Of a stretch of 64,000 bases of DNA, positions 7,693 through 16,354 are shown piece by piece. The stretch is taken from contig CP014214.1 in assembly GCA_001560915.1 (NCBI GenBank), forward strand, positions 1,860,001-1,924,000, in the 5' to 3' direction. Positions within the stretch are counted from its first letter, which is position 1. Every line of letters begins with the position of its first letter. The notes under the pieces are model-generated. The model did no database searches and was not told where the DNA came from. It saw nothing but the letters and a program-made list of their open reading frames with translations. Source of the DNA: a methanogenic archaeon ISO4-H5. Lineage in GTDB: Archaea > Thermoplasmatota > Thermoplasmata > Methanomassiliicoccales > Methanomethylophilaceae. The position numbers were made by a program, and so were the translations under genes.

Positions 7693-8196
7693 ATGCAGCA
7701 GATTGATCTCGATCAGCTTGGAAAGTACGTCGACGCCGTGAACGACATCGGCAGCAGATGGATGCTCGTGACCTCCGAGAACAAGGGCAAGGTCAACACC
7801 CTGACCGCCTCCTGGGGCGGACTCGGATTCCTGTGGAGGAAGAAGGTGGCCTTCATCTTCATAAGACCCAGCAGGTACACCAACGAGTTCATCAAGGCCA
7901 GCAACCGCTTCACCCTTACCTTCTTCAACGGCTGCAAGGACGAGATGTCCTATCTCGGCAAGACCTCCGGCAGGGACGTCCCCGACAAGATCGAAGAGGC
8001 GGGACTTACCACCATCCACGTCGACGGTGCCCCCACCTTCGAGGAGGGACGCCTGTTCCTCAAGTGCAGATGCCTCTACGCGGCACCCTTCGAGAGGGAG
8101 AAGTTCATCGAGAAGGAGATCGACGACACCCTCAACCCCAACGGCGACCGCAGCATCATGTACATCGCCGAGATCGAGAGCGCCTACGAACTCTGA
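7693..8196 (+). CDS. Flavin reductase-like (FMN-binding split-barrel) protein
   Basis: This 167-residue protein has the split-barrel pattern of flavin reductase-like proteins: a segment TLTASWGGLGFLWRKKVAF that should contact the FMN phosphate and isoalloxazine, then IRPSRYTNEFIKASNRFTL. Such proteins use FMN to transfer electrons or detoxify oxygen, and many archaeal members have no known substrate. It starts at ATG 7693, 31 bases after tyrA, and ends before a hairpin followed by a T-run, so it may share the tyrA transcript. Confidence 0.88.
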   Translation: MQQIDLDQLGKYVDAVNDIGSRWMLVTSENKGKVNTLTASWGGLGFLWRKKVAFIFIRPSRYTNEFIKASNRFTLTFFNGCKDEMSYLGKTSGRDVPDKIEEAGLTTIHVDGAPTFEEGRLFLKCRCLYAAPFEREKFIEKEIDDTLNPNGDRSIMYIAEIESAYEL

Positions 8197-8204
8197 TTCC
8201 CTCA

Positions 8205-8241
8205 GCCGCCGGGAACGGCGGCGAAACACCTTCCCTTTTTT
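8205..8241 (+). terminator. Hairpin plus T-run after the flavin reductase gene
   Basis: GCCGCC (8205-8210) pairs with GGCGGC (8217-8222) over a six-base loop. The pyrimidine run CCTTCCCTTTTTTTT follows. This is the form of an intrinsic terminator. Confidence 0.65.
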
Positions 8242-8302
8242 TTCAAATTTACAAAAGTCCAGCGCTCACGCTAACACTGCGAATAACAAACAAAAGGGTT
8301 AT

Positions 8303-8410
8303 TCACTGGGAAGCGGGGCCGACCAACCAGGAAACGATCAGTACGACGGCGACCGCGACCGCCATGACGGTAGCGAGCTTCATGTTGGGGGTGACTTTGA
8401 TCTTCGGCAT
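8303..8410 (-). CDS. Probable preprotein translocase subunit SecG (Sec61-beta), 35 residues
   Basis: A very short frame encodes a basic N-terminus with KVTPNMKLAT and one hydrophobic helix (VMAVAVAVVLIVSWLV). The pattern of a Pro-containing basic start plus a single C-terminal helix matches Sec61-beta/SecG, the smallest Sec translocon subunit, although archaeal members are usually about 50-60 residues. Signals support a real gene. A TATA box (CTTTATATC on the minus strand, 8460-8468) lies upstream, and AGGTGAT sits seven bases before ATG 8410. A different single-helix protein cannot be excluded. Confidence 0.6.
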   Translation of the reverse strand: MPKIKVTPNMKLATVMAVAVAVVLIVSWLVGPASQ

Positions 8411-8488
8411 TACGAATCACCTGGCATTCTGGATGTCTTTGGTACAGTTAATACGAACCGATATAAAGCCATTGTTCGGAGACCCCCG

Positions 8489-8498
8489 TTTTTATACG
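8489..8498 (+). promoter_or_regulatory. TATA box of the cyclophilin gene
   Basis: TTTTTATACG lies about 25 bases before ATG 8519. The divergent SecG-like gene has its own TATA box at 8460-8468. Confidence 0.55.
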
Positions 8499-8518
8499 AT
8501 GGTTATCATTGACTCTTC

Positions 8519-9001
8519 ATGACCAACGTCATCCTTCACACCAACATGGGAGACATCACCATCAAGATGCACGAGGACATGCCCATCACCACCGGCAACT
8601 TCGTGAAACTCGCCAAAGAGGGCTTCTACGACGGTACCATCTTCCACAGGGTAATCTGTGACTTCATGATCCAGGGCGGAGACCCTGAGGGAACCGGTAT
8701 GGGCGGACCCGGATACACCATCGAGGACGAGTTCGGACACGGACACTCCAACAAGCGCGGATTCGTATCCATGGCCAACACCGGACGCCCCCACTCCGGA
8801 GGCAGCCAGTTCTTCATCAACACCGTCGACAACGGCTACCTTGACAAGGAGAACCCCTCCACTCCCTACGCCCACCCCGTCTTCGGCGAGGTCATCGCGG
8901 GAATGGAGGTCGTCGACAAGATCCAGCAGGTCCCCACCGGCCGCAACGACCGCCCCCTCAAGGACGTCGTCATCGAGAAGGCCGAGGTCGTCGAAAACTG
9001 A
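8519..9001 (+). CDS. Peptidyl-prolyl cis-trans isomerase, cyclophilin type
   Basis: Cyclophilins speed up folding by turning proline peptide bonds. The core active-site sequence FHRVICDFMIQGGDP is present (the family form is FHRVI..FMIQGGDP), with the later GSQFFINT and the HPVFGEV loop. At 160 residues it is a single-domain cytoplasmic form without a signal peptide. The start at ATG 8519 agrees with the TATA box and with the family's N-terminus. Confidence 0.95.
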   Translation: MTNVILHTNMGDITIKMHEDMPITTGNFVKLAKEGFYDGTIFHRVICDFMIQGGDPEGTGMGGPGYTIEDEFGHGHSNKRGFVSMANTGRPHSGGSQFFINTVDNGYLDKENPSTPYAHPVFGEVIAGMEVVDKIQQVPTGRNDRPLKDVVIEKAEVVEN

Positions 9002-9008
9002 ATGTTCC

Positions 9009-9026
9009 AGAGGGGGCAACCCCTCT
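9009..9026. terminator. Hairpin between convergent genes
   Basis: AGAGGGG (9009-9015) pairs with CCCCTCT (9020-9026) over a GCAA tetraloop. It stands between two gene ends and could serve both strands. Confidence 0.5.
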
Positions 9027-9042
9027 CCAAACAACTTATCTT

Positions 9043-9699
9043 TCAGGCTTTGTGCTCGCCGTGTTTTCCGGCGAGGAACTTCCTGAGTTTTTTGTTGACA
9101 TTGATGGAATCAATGAACTCCTCGATGGACCAGCGCCTCATGTAGATGTAAATGAACAGCGAGCCGAGCATCGATCCCAACGCATTGGAGAACATGTCGC
9201 GGACAGTGTCGAAGGGACTGTACTGCATACCTGTACCGGTAAGCTGATCCACAACATACTCGAGAACCTCCCAATAGGTTCCGAACGCCATCATGATAAC
9301 GAAGATGAAAACGGTCGTGAATCCAACCGTGAACTTGATCCTCTCATTATAGCGCTGCAGGGTGAAGAGGGTCATTATCACACAGAGACTGATGACGAAT
9401 GAGGAGAACGTGTGGGTGAGGGTATCGTAGAACTCCAGCAAGTCGTAGCTCATGAGCAGGACACCGTACGCGTGGAGGAATATCGCCACCTCCATGAAGA
9501 AGGCGAACCACAACGGAAGGCTCATGATGTGCTTCCTCGCGAAGATCGTGGGAAGCAGACAGAAGAATGCGCAGACCAGCCCGGTGCATAACTCGTAAAG
9601 GTGACGGACATTCTCCATGATCGAAAGGATGCTCATGACGACAAGCACCGCGGCAGCCGCCAGACAGATGGCATCCAATGCCCTCTGGTATCCGATCAT
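9043..9699 (-). CDS. Polytopic membrane protein of the YjdF/DUF2238 type
   Basis: This 218-residue protein has about six membrane helices. The conserved polar residues of the YjdF family are visible in order: EFYDTLTHTFSSF, then GTYWEVLEYVVDQLTGTGMQ and DTVRDMFSNALGSM. The pattern D-x-x-x-H ... W-E-x-x-E-x-x-x-D ... D-x-x-x-D-x-x-x-N is typical, but the function is unknown. The start ATG 9699 overlaps the TGA of the upstream gene (ATGA), so the two are translationally coupled. Confidence 0.7.
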   Translation of the reverse strand: MIGYQRALDAICLAAAAVLVVMSILSIMENVRHLYELCTGLVCAFFCLLPTIFARKHIMSLPLWFAFFMEVAIFLHAYGVLLMSYDLLEFYDTLTHTFSSFVISLCVIMTLFTLQRYNERIKFTVGFTTVFIFVIMMAFGTYWEVLEYVVDQLTGTGMQYSPFDTVRDMFSNALGSMLGSLFIYIYMRRWSIEEFIDSINVNKKLRKFLAGKHGEHKA

Positions 9700-10340
9700 T
9701 CGAAATCGCCTCCGCAAAGCTCCTGAAGGGTCTTCTTCTTGGTCATATACCTGAAAATGAACGCGATTACGATCACCGAAGCGGTGGCACAGGTGCCTGC
9801 CGCCATCTGAGTACGGTTGCTGAGGACGATCTCCGGCGGGAGATGCTCCACGTGCTCGCTGGTATACTGGTTGAAGAAGGGCTGTCCCGTGTACCACAGG
9901 TCGAATCCCACAGTGAAGATATAGACTCCGGAAACGGCCATGGCGAATGCGATACCGAATACGATGAGCCAGCGTTTGGAAATGTAGGACCCTCCGTAGA
10001 CCTCGAACATGGATCCCAGCATGAACCCCATGGGGAATGTCACCAAAGGGACGCAAAGGAGTTCCAGGACCCACATCCAGGGGACGTTCGCATAATATAT
10101 ATCCGAGAACATACCCAGAAGGCCAAGAACGTTCAGTACCGTGAGGGCGATGAGTCCTACCAGTGCGGTGAGTGACACGGCATTGTGATAGACCCTGCCG
10201 TCACGGCGCAGAGGATAGAGCAGAACCACAGCATAGATGACTGCAACAGCTACGGTAACGAAATCGAATTTCAACGCTGATACTGCTGCGAGTACCACCA
10301 CCATTGCCAGGGACACCCAAACGATACTGCGTCCGTTCAT
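9696..10340 (-). CDS. Membrane protein, unknown function
   Basis: This 214-residue protein has about six hydrophobic segments and no enzyme motif that I recognise. I prefer ATG 10340 over an upstream frame extension, because a TATA box (TTTTTTATAG on the minus strand, about 10360-10369) lies about 25 bases before it. It overlaps the following YjdF-like gene by four bases. The two proteins are likely made together and may interact. Confidence 0.65.
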   Translation of the reverse strand: MNGRSIVWVSLAMVVVLAAVSALKFDFVTVAVAVIYAVVLLYPLRRDGRVYHNAVSLTALVGLIALTVLNVLGLLGMFSDIYYANVPWMWVLELLCVPLVTFPMGFMLGSMFEVYGGSYISKRWLIVFGIAFAMAVSGVYIFTVGFDLWYTGQPFFNQYTSEHVEHLPPEIVLSNRTQMAAGTCATASVIVIAFIFRYMTKKKTLQELCGGDFE

Positions 10341-10378
10341 CACAGCAGTATATTGGTATCTATAAAAAAGAAAGCGGT

Positions 10379-10735
10379 TCAATCGTACTCGACGACGAGG
10401 TGGGTCCCAGACCTCAGATAGATGAGTGGGATGCCGAGTTTCCTTGCCCTGCGGCGAAGTTCCTTGTCGTTGGTGAGGATGTATCCATTCTCGCGTTGCG
10501 CCACTTCCAAGACGGAGTTGTCGCCGTGCTCCTCGGAGGGTACGATCTCGCGTTTCCTCGCAAGTGCCAGAGCCGCTTTTGCATGCTTATTCTCGAGATG
10601 CTTGAGCTCCCCTATCAACGGTCCGGGGACCACGAATCTGACTTCTCCCAGAAGATTGAGGACCTCGAGATCGAGGTTAATCCCGATCTCGAAAGGCATG
10701 AGTAAGGCGTTTGTGTCCAATACGACTGTCTGCAT
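10379..10735 (-). CDS. PIN-domain ribonuclease-like protein next to aIF2-gamma
   Basis: The 118-residue protein starts VVLDTNALLMPFE, giving the first PIN aspartate and Asn. It continues with GELKHLENK and ends with YILTNDKELRRRARK, which supplies the later acidic cluster. This form resembles archaeal relatives of Fcf1/Utp24, which cut or bind pre-rRNA, more than plasmid VapC toxins, and I see no antitoxin gene. It begins two bases after the aIF2-gamma stop, so it is co-transcribed with translation genes, in line with a role in ribosome or RNA maturation. Confidence 0.85.
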   Translation of the reverse strand: MQTVVLDTNALLMPFEIGINLDLEVLNLLGEVRFVVPGPLIGELKHLENKHAKAALALARKREIVPSEEHGDNSVLEVAQRENGYILTNDKELRRRARKLGIPLIYLRSGTHLVVEYD

Positions 10736-10737
10736 CG

Positions 10738-11976
10738 TCACTGATCGATGATGCCGTATCCGATGAGCCTCCACTTGTTGGAGATTCTCCTCGAAATGGC
10801 GACCCTCTGTCCGGGCAGGATGCATACAGGGAGCTTGAGGACCACGTCGGCGTAACCCTCGCGGGCGCTCTTGACGACCCCCACGGTGGTAGCGGTACCG
10901 ACACTGAGCATGAGGGGCTCGTTACTCTTGATGTCGTCGACCCTGAGGTCTGCGGCGGAACCCACCACACGGTCCATCAGGACAGTCTTCATCTTGAACG
11001 TACTGACAACCGGGGGCAGATGTCCGGGGATTCCCACGACACGTCCGGTTAGTCCGTCGGATTTGGTAATGGCCGGATCCAGCTCGGTTCCGATGGCAAT
11101 GAGTCCTCCGGGAAGTACCTCCTTGACGCTCTTCTCCCCAGCATTGAGGGAGATGATCTTGGCGGTGATCCTCTCGTAGGTCACTTTGCCGGCTGCTTCT
11201 ATGCGCCTGCCGGGAACGACCTCGATCTCGTCTCCGATCTTGAACTTACCCTGCATCAGGGATCCTCCGATGACTCCTCCGCGGAGCTTCTCGGGAGTGG
11301 TTCCGGGTGCGTTGATATCGAAGGAACGGGCCACATGCATGATGGGCTCGGCATCGACGTTCCTCTTGACGTTGGCCACGATGTTGTTCTCAATGGCCTC
11401 GATGAGAAGGTCGATGTTCACACCGCGGTTGGCGGAAACAGGAATGATGGGAGCGTTCTCGGCAACGGTGCCTTTGACGAACTCCTTGATCTCCTTGTAG
11501 TTCTGCATCGCCTGTTCGCGGGTGACGATATCGATCTTGTTCTGAACGATGACGATCTTGTCGATTCCGATAATCGACAGGGCCATCAGATGCTCCTTGG
11601 TCTGGGGCTGGGGGCAGTGCTCGTTGGCTGCAATCAGCAGGAGGGCTCCGTCCATGAGGGCGGCTCCCGAGAGCATGGTGGCCATAAGGGTCTCGTGACC
11701 GGGTGCGTCCACGAAGGACACTGCCCTGTGGAACTCTGTCTCAGCACCGCACTTGGGGCACTTCTTGGTCGTGCAGTAAGCGGCGGCGCCTTTGCAGTTA
11801 GGACACTTGTAGAAGGCTACGTCAGCGTACCCGAGCCTGATGGAGATACCTCTTTTGATCTCCTCGGAGTGACGGTCGGTCCACTCGCCGGAAAGTGCCT
11901 TGGTAAGGGTGGTCTTTCCGTGGTCGACGTGACCGATCATCCCGATATTGATCTCGGGCTGCTTGGGAACTTTCAT
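10738..11976 (-). CDS. eif2g: Translation initiation factor aIF2, gamma subunit
   Basis: The GTPase core of aIF2 brings initiator tRNA to the ribosome. The G1 motif [13 protein letters not shown] (G3) and NKID (G4) are intact. The subunit-specific zinc knuckle is present: CPNC followed by CPKCG in the switch region (near residue 60-80). Domain II and III barrels fill the C-terminal half. At 412 residues it has the usual length. Its start overlaps the S6e stop by four bases, and a PIN protein gene follows. Confidence 0.97.
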   Translation of the reverse strand: MKVPKQPEINIGMIGHVDHGKTTLTKALSGEWTDRHSEEIKRGISIRLGYADVAFYKCPNCKGAAAYCTTKKCPKCGAETEFHRAVSFVDAPGHETLMATMLSGAALMDGALLLIAANEHCPQPQTKEHLMALSIIGIDKIVIVQNKIDIVTREQAMQNYKEIKEFVKGTVAENAPIIPVSANRGVNIDLLIEAIENNIVANVKRNVDAEPIMHVARSFDINAPGTTPEKLRGGVIGGSLMQGKFKIGDEIEVVPGRRIEAAGKVTYERITAKIISLNAGEKSVKEVLPGGLIAIGTELDPAITKSDGLTGRVVGIPGHLPPVVSTFKMKTVLMDRVVGSAADLRVDDIKSNEPLMLSVGTATTVGVVKSAREGYADVVLKLPVCILPGQRVAISRRISNKWRLIGYGIIDQ

Positions 11977-12374
11977 TCCGTCTTCTCCTCGCCGCCGTTG
12001 AGGAGCTCCTCAATGGGCTTGGGACCGTACTCTGCGATGACCATGTTGATCTGAACGATCTCAGAGGAGATTGCGGATCCGCGGGCTGCGACCCTCTTCC
12101 TCTCTCCATGGTACTTCTCGTGGAATCCGAGTCCGTCTGAGAGAAGCAGGGGGACCCTCTTCTTTCCGGGGAGGTCCTTCCTCATGGGGGTTCCGTTCTT
12201 GTCGGAACCGCCGGTGATCTTGATCTTGTATCCGGGAAGTCCAACAAAAATTCCGTCTACGATCTCCCCGATGTTCTTTCCATCCAGGGAGTTCGCGTGG
12301 TGGCCAGACACGGTAACGTTGTAGGATTTACCGGTCTTCACATCGTTTACAATAGCTTTGAATTCTACTGCCAT
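11973..12374 (-). CDS. rps6e: Ribosomal protein S6e
   Basis: This 133-residue small-subunit protein begins [20 protein letters not shown] and has the family motif [16 protein letters not shown]. It is shorter than the eukaryotic form and lacks the phosphorylated tail, as usual in archaea. AGGTGTTCAA precedes ATG 12374. A TATA box (TTTATAA on the minus strand, 12411-12417) starts the S6e-aIF2-gamma-PIN operon. Confidence 0.96.
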   Translation of the reverse strand: MAVEFKAIVNDVKTGKSYNVTVSGHHANSLDGKNIGEIVDGIFVGLPGYKIKITGGSDKNGTPMRKDLPGKKRVPLLLSDGLGFHEKYHGERKRVAARGSAISSEIVQINMVIAEYGPKPIEELLNGGEEKTE

Positions 12375-12410
12375 TTGAACACCTGTAACGGTGGCAATTG
12401 GACTATATTT

Positions 12411-12417
12411 TATAAAG
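12411..12417 (-). promoter_or_regulatory. TATA box of the S6e operon
   Basis: CTTTATAAAATA on the minus strand sits about 40 bases upstream of the S6e start, leaving a short leader with AGGTG. Confidence 0.55.
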
Positions 12418-12472
12418 CTATCGCACGCGCTCCCTTATAATATATAGGGAAGCGGTCCCCGATATGCGGAAA

Positions 12473-13138
12473 TCAGCAGGAACGTGGCTCGAACAGGGTC
12501 GCTTCGACCATGGAACACAGAGCATGATAGATGGGCAAGTGGCGCTCCTGAATCTTGAAGGTCTCCTTCTCGGGCACGATGATGCAGACGTCGGCCAGAG
12601 CCTTGCACTTGCCTCCGTCCCTTCCCGTAAGGGCGATGGTCTTCACACCCTTGGCACGGGCGACCATCAGTGCATCGACGATGTTCCCCGAATTGCCCGA
12701 AGTGGTGATTCCCATGAAGACGTCTCCCGCATGTCCCAGCGCATTCACGAGCTGTGCGAAAGCGGCCGGCCATTCGACGTCGTTGGCATATGCGGAATTG
12801 GATGCGTTGAAGGTTGTGAGAGGTATTGCGGCGAGGCCTCCCTCGAGGTGGCCTGCGAGTTCTTTGCCCGCTTCGCCGTAGAGCTTCTCCAGCTCGGAAA
12901 CTAGCTTGGGATCCACGGCACGTTTGAACATGAAGGACTTGGTCAGCTCTCCGGAGATGTGGTCGCTGTCTGCCGCACTGCCTCCGTTGCCTGCGATGAG
13001 GAGCTGTCCGTCGTGTTTGTAGCTCTCCAGGAGGGTGAAGTACGCGTTGGCGATGTCCTCCCTGCATACAGAGAGCTCAGGGTACCTCTCGATGAGCTCA
13101 TCGAGGATGAAATTGGCATCTCTGGGTTTGGAATCCAT
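12473..13138 (-). CDS. gmhA: SIS-domain isomerase of the GmhA (sedoheptulose-7-phosphate isomerase) type
   Basis: GmhA converts sedoheptulose-7-P to D-glycero-D-manno-heptose-7-P. The 221-residue SIS fold shows AGNGGSAADSDHISGEL near residue 50, the motif that separates GmhA-like proteins from other SIS families, and later TTSGNSGNIVDA and TGRDGGKC. It lies four bases after aIF5B, but matching heptose genes lie at 26.2-28.7 kb. That makes a heptose role plausible, though a different phosphosugar cannot be excluded by sequence. Confidence 0.85.
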   Translation of the reverse strand: MDSKPRDANFILDELIERYPELSVCREDIANAYFTLLESYKHDGQLLIAGNGGSAADSDHISGELTKSFMFKRAVDPKLVSELEKLYGEAGKELAGHLEGGLAAIPLTTFNASNSAYANDVEWPAAFAQLVNALGHAGDVFMGITTSGNSGNIVDALMVARAKGVKTIALTGRDGGKCKALADVCIIVPEKETFKIQERHLPIYHALCSMVEATLFEPRSC

Positions 13139-13142
13139 GAAA

Positions 13143-14891
13143 TCACATTCCCCAGAATGGTTCTGATTTGCGTTTGATGGCGACGGTGTCGGACATGGCG
13201 AGCTTCTCGTCGTCGGTGAGGTCGAGTTTGGAGATGGCCTTATAACCGCTCTCGATCAGGTCCACGTAGAGCACGTCGTTCTCGTTGATCTGCCTGCCGA
13301 CGGTGACTCCGTCTATGGCCACGGAGACCTCGTCTCCTTGGACACCTTCCTTGAGGATGTTCCCGTCGTCGTCACGGACCGATTTAATGGTTCCGCAGTC
13401 CTTGCCTTCGAGATTGATGAGATTCTCTCCGACCCTGATCCTTCCGGCCAGCACCCTCACTCCGACTACGGCAGGCTTGTTGACCCTGAACACGTGGTCG
13501 GGCAGGATGGTGATCTTGGCAGGGAAGGAGAACTCCGCCCTCTTGTCGGACTCAGTCTGCCTGGTGGACTCCTCGAGCCAGAGCTTGTAATCGTCGATGA
13601 GTGCGTAGACGATGTTGTTGGTCATCACCTTGATGCTGTGGGTCGCAATCTCGCTCTCCGCATCCTTGGTGATGTTGACGTTGAATCCCAGGATGACATG
13701 GTGGGTGTCGTTTCCGTAGGAGGACTCCAGGATATCCCTCCTGGTGATGTCCCCGATACCGTACTTCCTGATGGGGATGCCTGCCAGCTTTGCTTCGAAG
13801 GCCAGGGCTTCCAGGGATCCGATGGCATCGGCCTTGATGGTGATTCCCTTCTCTACCGTCTCGATTTTGATAGAGGTCTCCTCGGAGATCTCCTTGATGG
13901 CTGGGTCCTTGGGGTTCTTGACCACACGGATGGGTGCTCCCGCGATGACGCCGGTCGCATCCTGGCAGGCAATCTTCACTCCTGCCGCCGCATGAAGTTC
14001 CTTGACGTTGTCGAACCTGTCGCGGGGATCGCGGATCTCGTCGAGGGGCTTGGGTTTGAGGATGGCTTTGATTCTGGTGACCAGGGGCGCCCCGTTGGTT
14101 CCGATGGCGACGGTCTGTCCGGTCTTGAGGGTACCGGAGTAGAGGATCATGTCCATGGTCTGTCCGAGTCCCTTGACCTCCTTGACCTCGAGGATGGTTC
14201 CCCTTCCGGGGCCCTCCTCCTTCTCGAGACGAGACTCGAGGAAGCGCTGTGCCAGACCGATCAGCATGAGCATGATGTCGGGCACTCCCTCGCCGGTCTT
14301 GGCGCTGATGGGGATCAGGGCGACTGCCTTGGTGAAATCGTCGATACGGTCGTACCTGTCAGCGAAGACGCCCTCCGACGAAAGCTGTGAGATGATGTTG
14401 TACATGTGCTCCTCGAAGGCGGCGAGGGTGTGTGCCTGCTGCTTCTTCTCGGATATGACAAAGGCCTGGTTCTCCTCCGAGATCCACCCGTCGACGGTGT
14501 CGATCTTGTTTAGGGCGATGACGAAGGGGGTCTTGTACTGCCTGAGGATGTGGATGGACTCGATGGTCTGAGGCATCAGTCCTTCCCTGATGTCGATGAC
14601 AAGCACGGCAAGGTCCGCGAGGGAGCCCCCCCTAGCACGGAGGGAGGTGAACGCCTGGTGTCCGGGAGTGTCGATGAAAAGCAATCCGGGGACGGTGAAG
14701 CGCTTCTTTCCGATAATGGGTCCGCACATCTCGTAGATGCGCTCTATGGGTACCTCGGTCGCACCGATGTGCTGGGTGATTGCCCCGGCTTCCCTGTCGC
14801 CGACGGCTGTACCCCTGATCCTGTCGAGGAGCTTGGTTTTACCGTGATCGACATGACCGAGGACGCTGACTACGGGTTGCCTTATTGCCAT
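13143..14891 (-). CDS. infB: Translation initiation factor aIF5B (IF2-like GTPase)
   Basis: The GTPase promotes joining of ribosomal subunits. The G1 motif [21 protein letters not shown] (G3) and ALNKIDTVDGW (G4) are intact. At 582 residues it has the archaeal length, with no long N-terminal extension and no intein. Domains II-IV follow with the usual DPAIKEISEETS region. GATGTGATG before ATG 14891 may be the ribosome site. A TATA-like CCCTATAAAG lies about 20-25 bases upstream. Confidence 0.97.
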   Translation of the reverse strand: MAIRQPVVSVLGHVDHGKTKLLDRIRGTAVGDREAGAITQHIGATEVPIERIYEMCGPIIGKKRFTVPGLLFIDTPGHQAFTSLRARGGSLADLAVLVIDIREGLMPQTIESIHILRQYKTPFVIALNKIDTVDGWISEENQAFVISEKKQQAHTLAAFEEHMYNIISQLSSEGVFADRYDRIDDFTKAVALIPISAKTGEGVPDIMLMLIGLAQRFLESRLEKEEGPGRGTILEVKEVKGLGQTMDMILYSGTLKTGQTVAIGTNGAPLVTRIKAILKPKPLDEIRDPRDRFDNVKELHAAAGVKIACQDATGVIAGAPIRVVKNPKDPAIKEISEETSIKIETVEKGITIKADAIGSLEALAFEAKLAGIPIRKYGIGDITRRDILESSYGNDTHHVILGFNVNITKDAESEIATHSIKVMTNNIVYALIDDYKLWLEESTRQTESDKRAEFSFPAKITILPDHVFRVNKPAVVGVRVLAGRIRVGENLINLEGKDCGTIKSVRDDDGNILKEGVQGDEVSVAIDGVTVGRQINENDVLYVDLIESGYKAISKLDLTDDEKLAMSDTVAIKRKSEPFWGM

Positions 14892-14959
14892 GGAACATCA
14901 CATCTCTTTATAGGGAAAGGAAAAGGTAAAAGGTTTTAGGTGACCGTTAGGCGGCCGAC

Positions 14960-15415
14960 TCACTCGTAGAGCCACTTGTTGGAGTCTTTGGTGTAGTCGA
15001 CGAGCTCTTCGGGCTTGAAGAAGATGCCGATCTCCCTGGCTGCGGACTCGGGGGAGTCGGAGCCGTGGATGATGTTGAGACCGGTTACCATGCAATAGTC
15101 GCCGCGGATGGTTCCGGGGGCGGAGTCCTGGGGGTTGGTCTTTCCCATCATGTTCCTGCAGACCTGCACTGCGTTCTCTCCTTCCCAGACCATTGCGAAA
15201 ACGGGTCCGGAGGTGATGTAGGAGATGAGCGAGGGGAAGAAGGGCTTGCCCTTGTGCTCTCCGTAGTGGTTCTCTGCGACTTCCTTGGGGATGATCATGA
15301 GCTTTGCTGCGACGAGCTTGAGCCCTTTCTTCTCGAAGCGGGAGACGATCTCACCGACGAGTCCGCGCTGGACTCCGTCGGGCTTGACCATCAGGTAGGT
15401 CTTCTCCATAACCAT
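14960..15415 (-). CDS. ndk: Nucleoside diphosphate kinase
   Basis: Ndk balances nucleoside triphosphates through a phosphohistidine. The 151-residue protein has [18 protein letters not shown] at the start and [20 protein letters not shown] around the catalytic histidine. I use ATG 15415, because AGGAGTGA lies five bases before it. An internal ATG at 15409 is the alternative. It is the last gene in the L7Ae-S28e-L24e-ndk cluster, an arrangement seen in other archaea. Confidence 0.96.
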   Translation of the reverse strand: MVMEKTYLMVKPDGVQRGLVGEIVSRFEKKGLKLVAAKLMIIPKEVAENHYGEHKGKPFFPSLISYITSGPVFAMVWEGENAVQVCRNMMGKTNPQDSAPGTIRGDYCMVTGLNIIHGSDSPESAAREIGIFFKPEELVDYTKDSNKWLYE

Positions 15416-15420
15416 CGGAA

Positions 15421-15648
15421 TCACTCCTTGGACTCTGCCTTGGCTGCTGCCTTGAGGCGGGCTTCCTTCTCGACGTGGGCCTTCTCGGTCCACTCGGTGG
15501 TCCTGGGGACCCTCTTCAGAATGATCATGTTCTTGTAGCACTTGTTGGCGTCGAAGAAGAGGACGGTTCCGTCTTTCTTAACGTACATCTTTCCGGTTCC
15601 GGGAGCGATGGTGGCTCCGCAGAAAGAGCATTTTTTATCCTCAACCAT
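15421..15648 (-). CDS. rpl24e: Ribosomal protein L24e
   Basis: This 75-residue large-subunit protein has the zinc-finger start [20 protein letters not shown] and the signature [11 protein letters not shown]. The CxxC and the later Cys are intact, so zinc binding is expected. It ends six bases before ndk and is preceded by AGGTGAT. Confidence 0.96.
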   Translation of the reverse strand: MVEDKKCSFCGATIAPGTGKMYVKKDGTVLFFDANKCYKNMIILKRVPRTTEWTEKAHVEKEARLKAAAKAESKE

Positions 15649-15653
15649 TCAAA

Positions 15654-15869
15654 TCACCTGCCCATTCCGAGCTTTCTGGCCTCTCTGGAGGTCTCTCTGA
15701 GCATAAGGATGTCGCCCATCCTGACAGGACCCATGATGTTCCTGGTGATGATCCTGCCTTTGTCGCGTCCGTCAAGGACACGGACTTTAACCTGGGTAGC
15801 CTCTCCGGTCATTCCGGTACGTCCGATAACTTCGACGACCTCGGAGGGGATGCTGTCTGTGTCAACCAT
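15654..15869 (-). CDS. rps28e: Ribosomal protein S28e
   Basis: This 71-residue small-subunit protein has the family core [20 protein letters not shown] and the C-terminal signature [11 protein letters not shown]. The length is normal for archaea. It lies between L7Ae and L24e. Confidence 0.97.
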   Translation of the reverse strand: MVDTDSIPSEVVEVIGRTGMTGEATQVKVRVLDGRDKGRIITRNIMGPVRMGDILMLRETSREARKLGMGR

Positions 15870-15884
15870 GTAGATTCCTCAGAA

Positions 15885-16250
15885 TCAGTTCTTCAGGTCT
15901 TTGACTGCTGCTGCGATCTCGTCGATCTGTGCCTTTCCGTTGCCGGCGTCGACGATTGCGACAGAGGCGGTGGGCTTCTCGAGTCCGATTGCCTTTCCGA
16001 GCTCCTCTTTGGAGGGAACGTACACGTAGGGGACGTTCTTCTCGTCGCAGAGTGCGGGGATGTGGGCAAGGATCTCCGGGGGCTCGACGTCGACTGCCAT
16101 GATGACAAGTGCTGCCTCGCCGCGCTCGATAATCTTGGTGACCTCGTTGGTTCCTTTCTTCACTTTGCCGGAGTCGCGTGCGATCTCAGCAACAGAGTAT
16201 GCTTTGTCAGAGAGTTCCTTGGGGGTCTCAAATTTAACGAATACTGCCAT
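15885..16250 (-). CDS. rpl7ae: Ribosomal protein L7Ae (kink-turn binding)
   Basis: L7Ae binds kink-turns in rRNA, box C/D and H/ACA RNAs and RNase P. The 121-residue protein shows the RNA-contact segment KKGTNEVTKIIERGEAALV and the loop following VDVEPPEI. It opens an operon with S28e, L24e and Ndk. The leader contains box C- and D-like strings that could form a kink-turn for autoregulation (see the leader entry). Confidence 0.97.
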   Translation of the reverse strand: MAVFVKFETPKELSDKAYSVAEIARDSGKVKKGTNEVTKIIERGEAALVIMAVDVEPPEILAHIPALCDEKNVPYVYVPSKEELGKAIGLEKPTASVAIVDAGNGKAQIDEIAAAVKDLKN

Positions 16251-16338
16251 ATCAATACCTCATTCAGGCCTTTTCAGGCCCTCATCATTCATCGGCTCTA
16301 AAAGAGCTGAAGGTGACGATTAGCTCTTACTATAAAAG
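16251..16338 (-). promoter_or_regulatory. L7Ae promoter and leader with box C/D-like motifs
   Basis: The TATA box CTTTTATAGT lies on the minus strand at 16329-16338, giving a leader of about 55 bases. In it are a box C match, ATGATGA (16288-16282), and two CTGA box D matches (16277-16274 and 16267-16264). The second CTGA follows a GGCC-TGAAAA-GGCC hairpin. A separate small hairpin, AGCTCTTTTAGAGC, lies upstream. Archaeal L7Ae is known to bind kink-turns in its own mRNA leader in some species, so an autoregulatory site is a reasonable reading. Confidence 0.5.
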
Positions 16339-16354
16339 GCGTTCGGGCATGGGC

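Noticed and set aside
10379-10735. PIN protein as a VapC toxin with an antitoxin
   Set aside because: No antitoxin gene is adjacent, and the place beside aIF2-gamma and the Fcf1-like form favour an RNA-processing role.
13338-14390. 350-codon plus-strand frame opposite aIF5B
   Set aside because: Antisense shadow of a universally conserved GTPase gene.
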